Notes: a model not told the origin generated them from the sequence alone. 64,000 nt of DNA from Cinnamomum chago (GCA_038049695.1 CP142458.1:42377501-42441500), one strand, 5' to 3'; positions 47,004 to 59,312 are shown, numbered from the stretch's first letter. Numbers and translations are program-made.

Positions 47004-50000
47004 AGTGGTATCAGAGCGGGTTACTCCATTTTAGGGCTTAACAACCCGGAGTTGATCCTTGCTAGATTTGAACCCTAGTGTTGTGATTTAATTGCATATC
47101 TTTTTAAAGATTTCCACTATGTTTGAAAATGAATTTCCCTAGCCTCATTGCACCACTCTAAGACTTTTACAAGTTATATCTTCTAGAGTTGGTGAGTCCT
47201 CAAAGTGATCTCTCAAGGACACATTTTCAAGACCTTAGGTGTATTTTCAAAGGTAGACTATTTGAGTAACCTTAAGGCCTTGATACCCCTAGACCAACCT
47301 ATGCTTTTTAGTTATATCTTTTTGTTGGTCTTGTCACATTTGCATTTTGTTTCTTTAAAGTCACATCTTTTAAAATGCAATATTTCTTTGTGATCATTTG
47401 ATTTTGACTTCATGAACTTTTTTAGTTATATCTCATGGTTTTCAAAATCCCTTGATTGCAATACTTTCATGATGGATTTGCATGTTGTTCATTTAGTAAT
47501 ATCTCTTGTTGTGCATATCTAGTCATGATCAATTGATTGTGATTACAAATGCTTTCATAGCTAGTTTTTCATGATCAATTGATGTTGGAAAATCATTTGA
47601 TGTTTGTCATAGTTAGATCCTTTTTGGAAATCAAATGATTTGAAGCAACCTAAGTTTTCCATTGATTTACAAGTTATATCTCTTGATATGGAAAATTTGT
47701 AAGTGTCTATTGTTTTTACAAATTGAAAAACTTTACAATAGTACACTTCTTGTTTTTCAAAATCACTTGCTCTTAATTCTATAAATGATTCTTTGTTGGA
47801 ATTTCATACATTGAAGTGATTTGAAAAACTTTGGAAAATGTTCTAAGCTCTATTAGTTATATTTATAGAAGCATTTTCCTTGAATTTATTTCCTTGTGCC
47901 TAATTATGATTGTATCTTTTGAAAGGAAATAATTTTTACAAACAATTTGCATCTTTACTCATTGAGTTACATTCTTTATGCAAATTGATTTTGTTGTCTT
48001 ACATTGCATGGTTGGATATGATTTCATTGATTTGCATGTTTGTGCCTAACTTGGTATATTCTCATTAATGCATGTTGATGAGTGTTTATGTGCTTTATAG
48101 TAAAATCTTGTATTTTAGCTTTTTAAGTACATATGTGATTTTATGTGCTAAGTTCATTTGGTATAAACCTCATATCTTTTTCCATTGCATTGTAAGCTTA
48201 GTGCATTTGCTAAGAGTGGAGATGTTACATGATAGCTTAATGAATCATTTTAGATGAATTGGAATTAAACCATTGTTCTTAATAGGTATATCCATTTATG
48301 TGGTCCATCTTCATCTTTATGTGATCCATGATGTCTCTCTAACTTCATACCTTCTTGTGTTTACATAGTTATATTCTTTATTGATGTTTGGTATGAGTTA
48401 GATCTTGAATGTTGATTGATCCTCTCTATGCAAATGTCAAATCGTTCTATGTATGGTTGTGGTATTGATTATATTTGTTGAAACCATACTAGAACTCTAA
48501 TCCATCCTCTATGCCTTATAGTCATTTCTATTTGGATGGTTATGATGTTGATTCATGTACTTTCTCTAAATGATGTTATTCATATACATGTTTCAACTTC
48601 ATAGTAGTGTTCTTAATCATATGAAACTCTTTGAAACCCATGTCTCATATTTCTATATGTTTGATGGATATCCTAGATGTTGAATTCATATGATTTTGAC
48701 ACTTTGAAAATTGCATGCATTACCAAGTAATATCTTTTTGCATTGCAATTTATCTTGTTCATCACTATGCTCAATAGTCATATCCTTAAAAGTGATGAAT
48801 ATGCATTTATGATGATTGATGGAATTTTTGTCACATTCTTGCTCTTTATCATGTTATCAAATTCAATTGGATTCAATTGGTATAATGTTTGATTGATTTG
48901 ATTTCTTGTGAATGTGATAAAACTTGTGTACATTGGATTGAACTTGATAAGTAATATGGTTGTTCCATGTCACACACCATTAGCATCATTATGCTCATGT
49001 TGCCACCTCTCTTTGCTCATATAGGTATATCTCATGACCACCATGTTTATGTGTTCATAATATTGGTTGGTTATTAGTTGAGGTTGGCTTCATGTTTGAA
49101 TTTCATTTCACTCTTTCATGCACCTTAATAAGTCATATTTATTGATTGAATGAAATGATTTTCAAAATCTTACATAGCATATGATTTTCATAAGTAATAT
49201 TGATTGATGCTATGTTTGAGTAAACCCCATATCATGGATAGCTCTAATTTGGATTTTTCCTAATAGGTATATTTTTAAATCCATTTTAGAGTGATTGATT
49301 TAAATAGTCATATCCTAAATCTCAATTGGTATTCTTTGTCTTTCCAATTGATATCCATGATGGCTTTTCCCATTAGACCTTGCTTTCTTTTGGCAATTTG
49401 ATCATATGAGCTTGATAGTTAAATGAATCTAATCCTTTCTTTGAAGTTGACCCTCACTTGGTTAAACCATCTTCTTCTTGTACCTAATAGTTAAATCTTT
49501 GTCAAAAGTTTGACAAAAGAAGAGAATGGATTGAGGGGGAGTGTAAACCTTCATAGGAAGTATTAGTTGTGATCAAATTGACCCTAGGATTGCCTTTGAA
49601 CCCTTAGAGACTTCTACCTCACATGATAGCCTGTTATGTATTTCATCTTCGATTTCATTTGTTAACAGGTGCTACTAATGGTATTTTCCTTGTTTCATGT
49701 GTGTAGGTACCTTTGCAATTTAATGGCAAAGGGGGAGAAATTATGCAAGTTCTCAATAGGGTGAAGAGAATGTCCAAGCTTCCTAAGGGGAGAGTTGTGT
49801 ATGATCTTCTACAAAGGGAGAGAATGCATAGCTTGCCAAAGGGAGAAAGAGGCATGGTCAAAGGGGGAGAGCTAATAGAAGAAAGAAAGCTTGGAAGCTA
49901 AAGAAGATGCTTGGATAAAGAGAGAAAGAAGAAAGAAAGCTTGAAGGTTGATCAAGCTCCAAGCATCATGAAGATTGAAGTCCAAGAGCCCAAGCTTTGA

Positions 50001-50112
50001 GAAGAAGCATCCAAGAAGATTTCAAGACTTGTCCAGCTGAGGGGGAGCTGAAGACTTAGTGTGTAATGTTCAGTGGTGAGTGAGTTTGCCATCAAATTGC
50101 AAAGGGGGAGAT
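47004..50112 (+). mobile_element. LARD internal region 4 (non-coding)
   Basis: Copy at +15966, with PBS 47006-47017 and stem-loop array 47151-49517. T at 48360 is shared with internal 3. Confidence 0.92.
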
Positions 50113-52323
50113 TGTTAGGAATTTTGTAGATTGCAATTTGATGGATGCATTTTCATTCTAGCATCATTTGATTTACACACTTGCATTGGTTTTAAATAAA
50201 CTTGAAATCTTGTTTTATTCATGCATTGCTTTTAAGATTTGTAAAAGTATTGATTTATGCATGAATTGTTTTTTAATCTTGGATGCATTTGATTTAGAAA
50301 AGAGTTTTCAAGAAATCAAGCAAGCCTTTGTTTTAAAAGTTTTGAATCTTTTTAGGCTTTTTATGTCATGTTTTAAAAACCATTAAAATCTTTAAAACAT
50401 GTTTTCCAAGCTTGATTTAGTGGCCAAAAGGTCCCCCAAAGAAATAACTTTGAAATGTGCAAAAGTTGGAAATTTTGCAAAAAGGGGGCTGTCCCGGCAG
50501 TGTCGCCGGTCGACCGAGAGGCAGGTCTCGGTCGACCGAGACAACTGCAGGCAAAAATTGCCTGGGAGCACCAACGGTCAGAAATATGACCGTTGTGTGT
50601 TCTCGGTCGACCGAGGCCTGTTTGCCGGTCGACCGAGAACTAGCCGTTGGCCACTTTTCCCTATAAATATGAGTTCTTTCCCTTGCCAAAAGTTGGGAAT
50701 TTTTAACCCCTCCTTGAGAGGATTTGAGGCATATCAAAAGGGAAAAGAACCAAGGGATGAAGGGGAAGATTAGGAAAGCTAAAGCTTGGATTAATGAAGT
50801 TAAACCACCAAGTAGGCTCTTCCTTTCTTAATCATATGTTTGCATGCTCTTGTTTTATTTTTGGTAAATCATTTCTAGCATGTTAAACTATGTTTGTGTT
50901 GTGTCCTTAACATATTTTATGTTTTGAGTTGATTTATTGTTTTGGATACAACATCACATGATTCAATCCAAGTAGTACTTGAATTGGTAAATCAAAGTAG
51001 ATCATGTTAATGAAAGAACTTTGGTAAATCATATGTAACATGATCCATATACTTGGTTGAATCTTTGATTGTTGTTTTCCATCATAAGAACATCTCTCTC
51101 AAAACTAACTTATGTTTTGGATTCAACTTCTTTACAAATCATATGTTTTCATGTTTTGTTTTATCATTGGTAAATCTTTGTAACATGTTAATCTATGATG
51201 TGTTGTATCCTTAGCATGTGTTATATTTTGAATAGATCTATTGTTTTGGATACATCACCATTGATTCATCAAAGTAGTACTTTATCTTTGGTAAATCTAA
51301 GTAGATCATGTTAATGAAATATGTAACATGATTCATATACTTTGTTGAATCATTGGTTGTTGTTTTTCCATCATAAGAAAATCTCTTTCAAATGTATCTT
51401 ATGTTTTGGATTCAACATCATTACAAATCATATGTGTATTATTGTTTTTAAAGTATCAACTTGCTTTACTTTGATAGGTATATCATTTTCAAGTTGTCTT
51501 TATAATTACATATGATTTGTCCCCTTACTTCAATCAAATCTAATTTTATGTATTGAGCTTCATTGATGATTTGATTGACATCCCTATGCATCACATGTTT
51601 AGAGCTAATCCATTTTATACAACTTGTGTAACTTTGATATCATTAACAAGTTGTTACTTTTAACATGTGATTGCATTATATCCTCAATCATAAATGTTTT
51701 TGACCTAAAACTTTCAAAAGCCTTAGGCATACATTTATGAGCTTTCATTTTAAAAATGATTGAGGACATCACACACACACTTCATTTGTTTTCATCTTTG
51801 CATTCATAGTGTGAGTGTGTATTTGTATTTCACTTCCATATCCGCCTATTTTAGAGGCAAATGTAATGAGCTAAAATGAATCTCCATCTAGTGTATTAAA
51901 GACACAACTTAGTGAGATAACCAACCTATGGTTGAAGAGGTTATTGCTTAGCCTATAAAAGCATATTGTATAGGTTGATGTTAAGCCTTGAAAAACAGCA
52001 ATGTAAAGGTTATTGCTTAGCCTTGGAAAGCATATTGTAAAGGTTATTGCTTAGCCTATTGAAAAGCATAAATAGTGGAAATCCGGTGGGGTGTTGGTTC
52101 ACAAGCCGGTAGTGGATGTAGGCATTGAGGCCGAACCACTATAAATACTTGTGTGATGGTGCTTGCTTTGTGGTGATTGTTTTTTTTAAGCTTCCGCATT
52201 TTGTTTGATAATCATCACTTATGACTAGTTTGTTTTAAAGAAGTTAAAATTGTTAAAATTGGTCATAAAAGAAGCTCACCCTATTCACCCCCCCTCTAGG
52301 GTTCGGATCCCCATGGACTTACA
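50113..52323 (+). repeat. LARD LTR5 (2211 bp), the most diverged copy
   Basis: Outer 3' LTR. Private differences seen: G to C at 51704, a 2-bp shorter AC run near 51766-51780, T to G at 51998 (breaks the GATGTT/AACATC hairpin) and C to T at about 52184. LTR1-4 lack all of these. Confidence 0.93.
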
Positions 52324-52328
52324 CCTAT
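52324..52328. repeat. TSD of the LARD array (right)
   Basis: CCTAT, matching 28820-28824. Confidence 0.95.
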
Positions 52329-52357
52329 CAAATTGCAACAAAACAAAAACTCTAACA
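52329..52357 (-). repeat. 3' LTR of S, remaining 29 bp
   Basis: CAAATTGCAAC ... CTCTAACA. Corresponds to 59279-59307 of the 5' LTR. The minus-strand LTR start TGTTAGAG is at 52357. Confidence 0.9.
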
Positions 52358-52793
52358 ATCTCCCCCTTTGCAATTTGATGGCAACTCTTGAAGCTTGAAC
52401 TCTCTCTCAATCTCCTTTGAAACTAGAACAACAACTTCTTTGGATGTTTAAAGAGCTTTGGATATTTAAGGAGCTTTGGATATTTGGGAGCATTGGATAT
52501 TTTGGAGCTTTGGATTTTCCTTGCAGGAGCGACGACATAAAACGACCAACCTAGAAGCTATACAAAATAACACTCTAGGTAAAGCTACTCCCCCTCAACA
52601 TAAGCAACCCTTGAATCTTCTCCCCCTCAATTGGTGAACACTTTGAGGAACACTTGATATTTCTCTCCCCCTTTGACATCTAATTGCAAAGGAGCTTGCC
52701 CATCAAAGATAAAACAAACAACCTCGTTAGTAGTACCTGTTTATAAGAGATATAAAAATAAAATGTGGTAACAGGTGATTAGCCAACAAGAAT
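52358..52793 (-). other. 3' untranslated region of S with multiple polypurine tracts
   Basis: No gene. On the minus strand, GGGGGAG-type tracts occur at 52358-52371 (main PPT, next to the LTR), about 52588-52595, 52620-52627 and 52664-52672. Between them are GGAGCTTTGGATATT-like tandem words (52450-52520 on the plus strand). This is the Sirevirus MPPT layout. Confidence 0.75.
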
Positions 52794-55772
52794 TTAGAAT
52801 TCAGGGCAAGGGCCAATGCCCAATTGATGTCTCAATTTTATGAAACGATCATTTCCAAGGGGTTTAGTAAATAGGTCAGCCAATTGGGTATATGTAGGAA
52901 CAAACATTAACTCAATAGTGCCTTGGTCAGCATGATCACGCAAGAAATGATAGCGAATGTCAATGTGCTTAGTACGAGAGTGCTGAACAGGATTTTTAGA
53001 AATACTAATGGCACTAGAGTTGTCACACATGATAGGCATGCATTGTTGTGGACCATTATAATCTAACAAAGTTTGTTTCATCCACAACAATTGGGCACAA
53101 CAGCTACCTGCAGCAATATATTCAGCTTCTGCAGTAGACAATGATACATAATTTTGCTTTTTGCTATGCCAGGCTACTAAGCAGTTCCCTAAGAAATAGC
53201 AGCAGCCACTAGTGCTTTTCCTATCATCTATTGATCCTGCCCAATCTGCATCACTATATCCAATTAATTGCAGAGTTGAGTCATGAGGATACCAGATACC
53301 ATAGTGAGAAGTCCAATTAATATATTTTATGATACGTTTAACAACTTTAATGTGAGACTCTCGGGGGTCAGATTGATACCTAGCACATATTCCAACGCTA
53401 AACGAGATATCAGGGCGGCTAGCAGTGAGATAGAGAAGGCTTCCTATCATGCTCCTATAAAGTTTCTGGTCAGCTTTCTTACCCTGAAGATCACTAGATA
53501 TTTTAGTAGTGGAGCCCATGGGATTGCAACTAGTCTTAGATTCTCCTAAGCCAAACTTTTTCACTATTTCTAGAGCAAACTTGGATTGACTAAGGAACAT
53601 ACCATGATCAGTCTGACTAACTTGTAATCCTAGAAAGAATTGCAGGGGACCGACCAGACTCATCTCAAAAGTGGAGCTCATCAATTCTGAAAATCCTTGT
53701 TCTAGTTTCTCTGAAGTAGATCCAAATACTATATCATCAACATAGATTTGGGCTACAAGAATGTTTTGATCAATCTTCTTGATAAACAGAGTCTTATCAA
53801 CTTTCCCACATTCAAAATCATTTTCAATCAGATGATTTGTAAGCTTTTCATACCAAGCCCGAGGTGCTTGTTTTAATCCATAGAGAGCTTTCTTGAGCTT
53901 ATAAACATACTCAGGATGATGAGGGTCTTCACAGCCTTCAGGTTGAGTAACATAAACATCTTCTTCAATTTCTCCATTCAAGAAGGCACTTTTGACATCC
54001 ATCTGAAATAGTTTGATTCTCATGCTACTAGAATAACTCAATAGAATTCTTATGGACTCCAAATGGGCTACAGGAGCAAAAGTTTCTTCAAAATCAATTC
54101 CTTCTATTTGAGCATATCCTTTTGCTACTAGTCTAGCTTTGTTTCTCACAACATTTCCAAATTCATCTGACTTGTTCTTGAAAATCCATTTAGTGCCTAT
54201 GGGATTTTTCTCTGCAGGCAATGGGACAAGATCCCAAACATCATTTTTCTTAAACTGATTCAATTCTTCTTGCATAGCTTCCATCCATTCAGATTTTGAT
54301 TCAGCTTCAGAAAAATTCTTAGGCTCGATTTGAGAGACAAAGGAGTAATGAGCACATAGGTTTTGAACTTGTCTCCGGGTCATAACCCCACTGCTGATAT
54401 CTCCAATAACATTATCCAAAGTGTGATTTTTCATTAATTTTGTTGGAACAATGGCTTTGGAAGGAATGCTTTTATTACTATCTTTTGGATTAGATTGATC
54501 AATATCCATTTCAATTTCATCATTGTCTTGAAGAATTCTTCCAACTTGATTTGCGTCATTAATGACAACATGAGCTGACTCCATTATAGCCATGGTTCTA
54601 TGATTAAAAACTCTGTATGCTTTGCTCCTTTCAGAATAGCCTAGGAAAATTCCTTCATCAGATTTAGGTTCAAATTTTTTTAACTGCTCCCTATCTCTTA
54701 GAATGTAACATTTGCTTCCAAACACTTTCAAATACCCCAAATTAGGTTTTATTTCAAAATAAAGTTCGTAAGGAGTTTTGTTGGTATTCTTAGTGAGATA
54801 GACTCTGTTGATGAGATAACAGGCAGTATTCACAGCTTCAGCCCATAGATTACGAGAGAGATTCTTTTCACTAAGCATGGTCCTAGCCATTTCTTGAATA
54901 ACTCTATTTCTCCTTTCAGCTACTCCATTTTGTTGAGGATTTTTAGGAGCAGAGTATTGATGATTAATTCCATGACTCTCGCAAAATTTAGCGAATTTTT
55001 CATTTTCAAATTCTCCCCCATGATCACTTCTGATCTTCCGAATTTTACAGTCCCTTTCTACTTGAATCTTATTGCAAATCCTTATGATATTGTCCACAGC
55101 ATCCGATTTGGCATGAAGAAAGGCAACCCATCCAAAACGAGAATGATCATCGACCATAACTAGGATAAATTTCTTTCCTCCAATACTTTGCACTGGTGCA
55201 GGTCCAATTAAGTCCATGTGGATTAATTCAAAAGGACGAGAAGACGATATATCCTTTAAACCTTTAAAGCTCTTCTTGATTTGTTTTCCCAGTTGACAAG
55301 CCTTACAGAGTTCAGATTTTTCATCACTTAACTTGGGAATCCCTTTCATTATTTCATTCTTTGACAAGGTTTTCATCAATTTGAAATTTATGTGACCCAT
55401 CCTTTGGTGCCATAAGTAATTCTCTTGATCTTTAGTTATCAAGCACCTAGATTCATTCTCATCACATTCTTCTATAATGTAAATGTTTCCTTTTGTTCTT
55501 GATCCAGTAAGAATAACTTGATGGGTTTTATCATTTACCACTTTGCAAGATTGACTATCAAATACTACCTTGTTTCCTTTGTCACATAATTGGCTAATGC
55601 TAAGAAGATTATGTTTCAATCCTTCCACAAGGAATACATCATTTAATGTTGGTATTTGATCTCCTTTCACACTTCCCTTGCCAATGATTTGAGCTTTACT
55701 ATTGTCTCCAAACGAAACATTTCCTCCATCATATTCCACTATAGAGCTGAATCTAGATCGGTCTCCTGTCAT
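52794..55772 (-). pseudogene. pol: Integrase - RT - RNase H of S (992 codons open)
   Basis: From the first Met (within the protease motif): GAG-pre-integrase zinc segment HQRMGH...CKACQLGK (about 121-165), integrase core with HMDLIGP, VDDHSRF, SDHGGEF and NGVAERRNR (about 186-290), RVT_2 reverse transcriptase from [12 protein letters not shown] to YVDDIVFGS (about 530-680), and RNase H with [18 protein letters not shown] and KHIDIRYHF (about 845-950). All catalytic-type residues are visible. Integrase upstream of RT is the copia order. No envelope-like frame follows, since the 3' UTR starts directly. Confidence 0.92.
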
Positions 55773-55994
55773 GTGTTTAGAACAACCACTATCTAAGAAC
55801 TAAGTAGGGTTTTCCTTTGCTTTTAAAGCGGTTTGAACTAGGAGACTCTCAAAGTTTGTTCCTTTTACCATCCAAGTGGATAAAGGGGATTTATAGGGAA
55901 TGGTCTTGGGGACAAATTTGAAAGGTATTCTAGAAGGATTTTTGAGAGACAACCTAATTTTGTATGGGCAATTAGGGACATGTCCACTACGATT

Positions 55995-57218
55995 TCAAAA
56001 ATGACAAGTCCATCTAGGTGTATAATTTCTCTCAACTATAGGTTTGTGGGGACTCCTAGTAGATGCTTGAAAACTATTCTTCATGACACTAGGGGAACCT
56101 TCAAAACCTATTCCTTTCTTGTCACCATAAATTTTATGCATGTCCAACATTTGATAAAATTTGTCATTTCCCAAGGTGAATTTTTCAACAATGAATTTTC
56201 CTTTATTAAGTTTTATTTGGAGAGAGTTTGTTTCAAGTTGACTAGATTCAAGCTTGGATTGTAAATTATGAATTTGTTTTTGAGCATGAGTTAAATCTTC
56301 ATTAAGAGTGGTGATTTGATGTTCCAAGTTGTTTTTCTCATTGATTGTTAATTTCAATTCATCTTTTATGATACTCACTTCATTTACAAGCTTTTTGGAA
56401 TCTTCTTTTAAAATTTTATTTTTCTTAAGTAAGATTTCCCAATTTTCATATAGTTCATTATAAGCTTGTTGAATTCCATCATCTTCATCTTCTTCATTTG
56501 TTTCTTCTTGCCCTAATGTGTCATCTATTAATGTATTATGCTCATTTGGATCTTCAATAGATGAAAGTAGAAGCCAATTAGAGAAATTTTCATCTTCATC
56601 ATTAGAGGATTCATTTTTGTCACACTCTTCATCATCCTCATCCCAAGTTATGTTTAAAGCCTTTTTTCCTTTCTTATCTCCTTTTTCAAATTCTTTAGGG
56701 GTGGAGCAATTTTGAGCAATGTGTCCAAACCCCTTGCAATTGTAACATTGCACATCCTTTTTACTTAGAGATCCTTTGGGATTTCTTTGGAATCTAGGAC
56801 TTTTGCTTTCACTAAAAATTTTATTGTTCTTGTTGTTACTAAAGAACTTTTTAAATTTCTTAACAAATAAAGCATTGTCCTCATCACTATCAACATCACT
56901 TTCATTTTCTTTGGAATGAGAGGAAAAGGCTACTCCTTTCTTTTTGCCTTGAACTTCAAAGTCTAATTCATATGTAAGGAGATTTCCTCTTAGTTCTTCA
57001 ATTTTGATTTTGTCAACATCTTTGCTTTTTGTTATGGCAACAATTTTAGGTTTGAATCTTTTTGGGAGAGATCTTAAAATTTTTCTAACAGCTTTAGATT
57101 CATCCATCTTTTCTCCTAGGCCTATAAGAGAGTTGACAATTTCCATGAATGTAGAGTAGAATTCATCAAATGTTTCTTCTTCAAGCATCTTAATGTCTTC
57201 TAATTTAGAGGTCAACAT
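55995..57218 (-). pseudogene. gag: gag portion of S (open stretch)
   Basis: Contains a UBN2-like gag core (ETFDEFYSTFMEIVNSLIGLG ... ILRSLPKRFKPKIVAI), a CCHC knuckle CYNCKGFGHIAQNC and an acidic stretch (DEDDEECDKNESSNDEDE). A long coiled coil of about 90 residues (EILLKKNKILKE ... LQSKLESSQLE) follows. Coding-quality sequence also extends upstream of the first Met (…EIWDTLETTHEGTDQVKIAKIQ). Acidic and coiled-coil extensions after the knuckle are common in large Sirevirus Gag proteins. Confidence 0.85.
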
Positions 57219-57678
57219 TTGAATTTTGGCTATCTTGACCTGATCTGTGCCTTCATGGGTGGTCTCTAGGGTATCCCAAATTTCCTTAGCAGTGTTGCAA
57301 TTAACTACTCTATTAAATTCTTCTTGAGATAGAGCACAATATAGAGAATTTTTTGCCTTAGCATTTAAGTTTGCTCTATCCTTTTCTCCTTGAGTCCAAG
57401 TATTTTTGGGTTTGATTTTTATGGATATAACATTCCCCTCAGAGTCTTTTCCTGTGGTAGTGGATAGCCATCTTCAATGATGTTCCACACATCTAAGTTT
57501 TGGGATTCTAAGAACACTTACATTCTGACTTTCCAATAGCGATAGTGTGTTTCATTAAACAGAGGAGGTCTATTGGTGGCATTTCCTTCACCCAATTGAG
57601 ATTGCATGCTGGCAACAAAAGAAAAACACTCACTAGGATTCTAACTCTAGGTGGTTAAACCAAAACAAGAGCAACCTT

Positions 57679-57690
57679 GCTCTGATACCA
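57679..57690 (-). other. Primer-binding site of S
   Basis: TGGTATCAGAGC on the minus strand, two bases from the LTR edge at 57693. Confidence 0.92.
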
Positions 57691-57692
57691 AT

Positions 57693-59307
57693 TGAAAGAC
57701 CAAGACCGAATCCTATAGGGGGGGGGGTGAATAGGATGAGCTCTAAAAACCTAGACCAATTTGAATTCTTTTAACTTTTAAGTCAATTAAGATTTGATGA
57801 AGATTAATTATCTTGTGATAGATAGGAATCTCTAAGATAAGCATACACAAGGAATCACCAACTACAATCTTCATTCAACCAAAAGTAAATCATTCATGTA
57901 AAGAGAGCAAAAGATCAATCACCATGACAAGCACATTTATAGTGGTTCGGCCAAATTGCCTACATCCACTCCCGGTACACCTACCGGATTTCACTAAGTC
58001 ACTTAAGGTTTAGGATCACCTCAAACCTTACAATTCATCACTATGTTTTTCAAGGCTAAACATAAACCTTTACAACATATGCTTTTCAAGGCTAAGCATA
58101 AACCTTAACAACTAGAACTTTTCTCTTAGGAAATATGCCTATGAATGCATGGATTAAGAGAACTATATAAGTGCAAAAGAGTGCCTCTAAATAGGCTAAA
58201 TAGAAAGTGAAAACCTCAACTTCTAGAAGCATGCATATGAATGACAAAGTTTATGAAAAATGCATTTACTAGAAATTACTCTTTCTCTTTTTGAAAAGAT
58301 ACAATCTTGAATGATGCAAAGATGATAATCATATGTTTGAGAAAGAGTGGATTGTCTAACACATGAGTTTAACAATGTGAACTAACTTGTTTTCAAAGAA
58401 GATATACTAAAGTCTAGCAAGTTAATTTTGAAACAAGAAAACTATATCATGTGTAACAAAGACAATATGTTGCATTCATAAAACTCATGAGATTTCTAAA
58501 GTACTAAGCATGTTATGAAGGACAACATTTTAATTAGAAAAGCATCGTGTTAATCATGCATTGAAGGAAATCAAAGATAGTGAAACAAAACATGATTTTG
58601 AAATACTTAGGATTAGAGAAAGCACACCCATTTGAAGATCAAAGGTTGAATCATTGGAATGGCTTCATAATCCCTTCAAAGATGCTCTTGAAAAGTTGCA
58701 AGTCCTTGGCCTCAAAAGTTTCTTGAGTTTCAGTAACTTTTTCCAAACAAAAAGCCACTTTTTATAAAGAAAAAGTTCCCAACAGCTAGTCCCCGGTCAA
58801 CCTGGTACAGGGCCGGGTCGACCGGGTACTCACAACGGCTAGAAATCAGACCGTTGGAGCTACAGAACCCTGTCGACCTGCAGTGTGCCCGGTCGACCGG
58901 CCACACAGGCAGGTCGACCTGATGATGCCCAGAAATTTGAGTTTTTGGAGAAACTTGCAATATATAGGGCAACATTCCAGGGGACTTTGAGGCACAAATC
59001 CAAGCATGAACTCATCACTGAAAGAAGATGAAAAACTGAATTTCTAAAGTCATGAAAACTCCAAATCAAAATAATGATTTTAAAGATAGAAACTTTGGAA
59101 AGCTTGAATGATTTTTGAAATAAAAAACTCCATGATCTTAAGAGATAAACCTGAATTGAAAATCATGCATATCATGAGATAAAAACAAAGATTAAGAAAG
59201 AGAAATATGCATGAAGATCCTAAGACAAAGACCATGAATGAATGAGAGGACAAGCTTATGAAAGTGAATGCATCCTATCAAATTGCAAAAAAATAAAAAC
59301 TCTAACA
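57693..59307 (-). repeat. 5' LTR of S (1615 bp)
   Basis: Minus strand, from TGTTAGAG at 59307 to TTTCA at 57693. Blocks: GGTCGACC-type palindromes (58812-58920), a TATA-like TATAAA (58760-58768), AGCCT-loop hairpins (58041-58110) and the ACCACTATA block (about 57935-57995). A G-run of 10 at 57718-57727 is an LTR-end feature; the 3' copy has a longer run (27209-27220). Confidence 0.9.
58041..58110 (-). repeat. AGCCT-loop hairpins in the LTR of S
   Basis: On the minus strand ATGCTT...AAGCAT and TATGTTT...AAACATA both enclose AGCCTTGAA. The two stems differ at both arms yet pair, as in L and the array. Confidence 0.7.
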
Positions 59308-59312
59308 ATCAC
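59308..59312. repeat. TSD of copia element S (right)
   Basis: ATCAC, matching 27178-27182. Confidence 0.92.

Larger units (their letters stand above)
28825..52323 (+). mobile_element. Tandem LARD array: five LTRs and four internal regions, period 5322 bp
   Basis: Starts TGTTAGGAATTTTGTAG and ends CCCATGGACTTACA. LTR starts at 28825, 34147, 39469, 44791 and 50113 are exactly 5322 apart. Each unit is a 2213-bp LTR plus a 3109-bp internal region with PBS and PPTs but no gag or pol. A single element of this type would be about 7.5 kb. One 5-bp TSD encloses the whole block, so a single insertion was followed by amplification, most simply by unequal LTR-LTR exchange; a multimeric insertion is the alternative. 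Units are almost identical, with only a few variants seen. It is not satellite DNA in origin, because the unit is a complete retrotransposon period. Confidence 0.95.
52794..57607 (-). pseudogene. gag-pol: Gag-Pol of element S, broken by three stops and one frameshift
   Basis: Start ATG at 57607 (MQSQLGEG). TAA at 57518-57520 follows after 29 codons, then a frameshift at roughly 57445-57465 into the main frame. That frame carries gag, a TGA at 55995-55997 and a TAG at 55800-55802, and then runs open to 52794. The TGA falls inside a second CCHC knuckle (WTCHF then NRSGHVPNC). The TAG lies immediately before the protease [12 protein letters not shown] motif. From there on integrase, RT and RNase H are open, so S lost function mainly in gag. 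Confidence 0.9.
27183..59307 (-). mobile_element. Element S: Sirevirus-like Ty1/copia element, minus strand, hosting the LARD array
   Basis: The two ends are LTR copies with TSD ATCAC. Removing the array and its TSD copy leaves about 8.6 kb. On the minus strand the order is 5' LTR (57693-59307), PBS (57679-57690), gag (from 57607), protease-integrase-RT-RNase H (to 52794), multiple PPTs (52358-52690) and 3' LTR (52329-52357 plus 27183-28824). Integrase before RT is the copia order. The multiple PPTs, TATA-proximal palindromes and similarity of LTR blocks to L, R and the array support a Sirevirus-lineage assignment, which remains an inference without a tree. Confidence 0.9.

Noticed and set aside
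28825-52323. CRISPR-like or ordinary satellite array
   Set aside because: The 5322-bp unit has LTR ends, PBS and PPT, and the block has a TSD. The interior stem-loops have non-repeating stems at irregular spacing, unlike CRISPR repeats and spacers.
28825-52323. Pure assembly artefact
   Set aside because: Units carry position-specific variants (35982, 43038/48360, 51704-52184) and the outer junctions are exact with a TSD. An artefact in copy number still cannot be excluded without reads.
52358-52793. Envelope-like frame downstream of pol in S
   Set aside because: Only 436 bases separate RNase H from the LTR and they hold PPTs without an open frame.
55800-55802. TAG before the protease of S as a regulated gag-pol readthrough site
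   Set aside because: gag already contains another stop (55995), a frameshift and TAA 57518, and I see no recognised readthrough context after the TAG.
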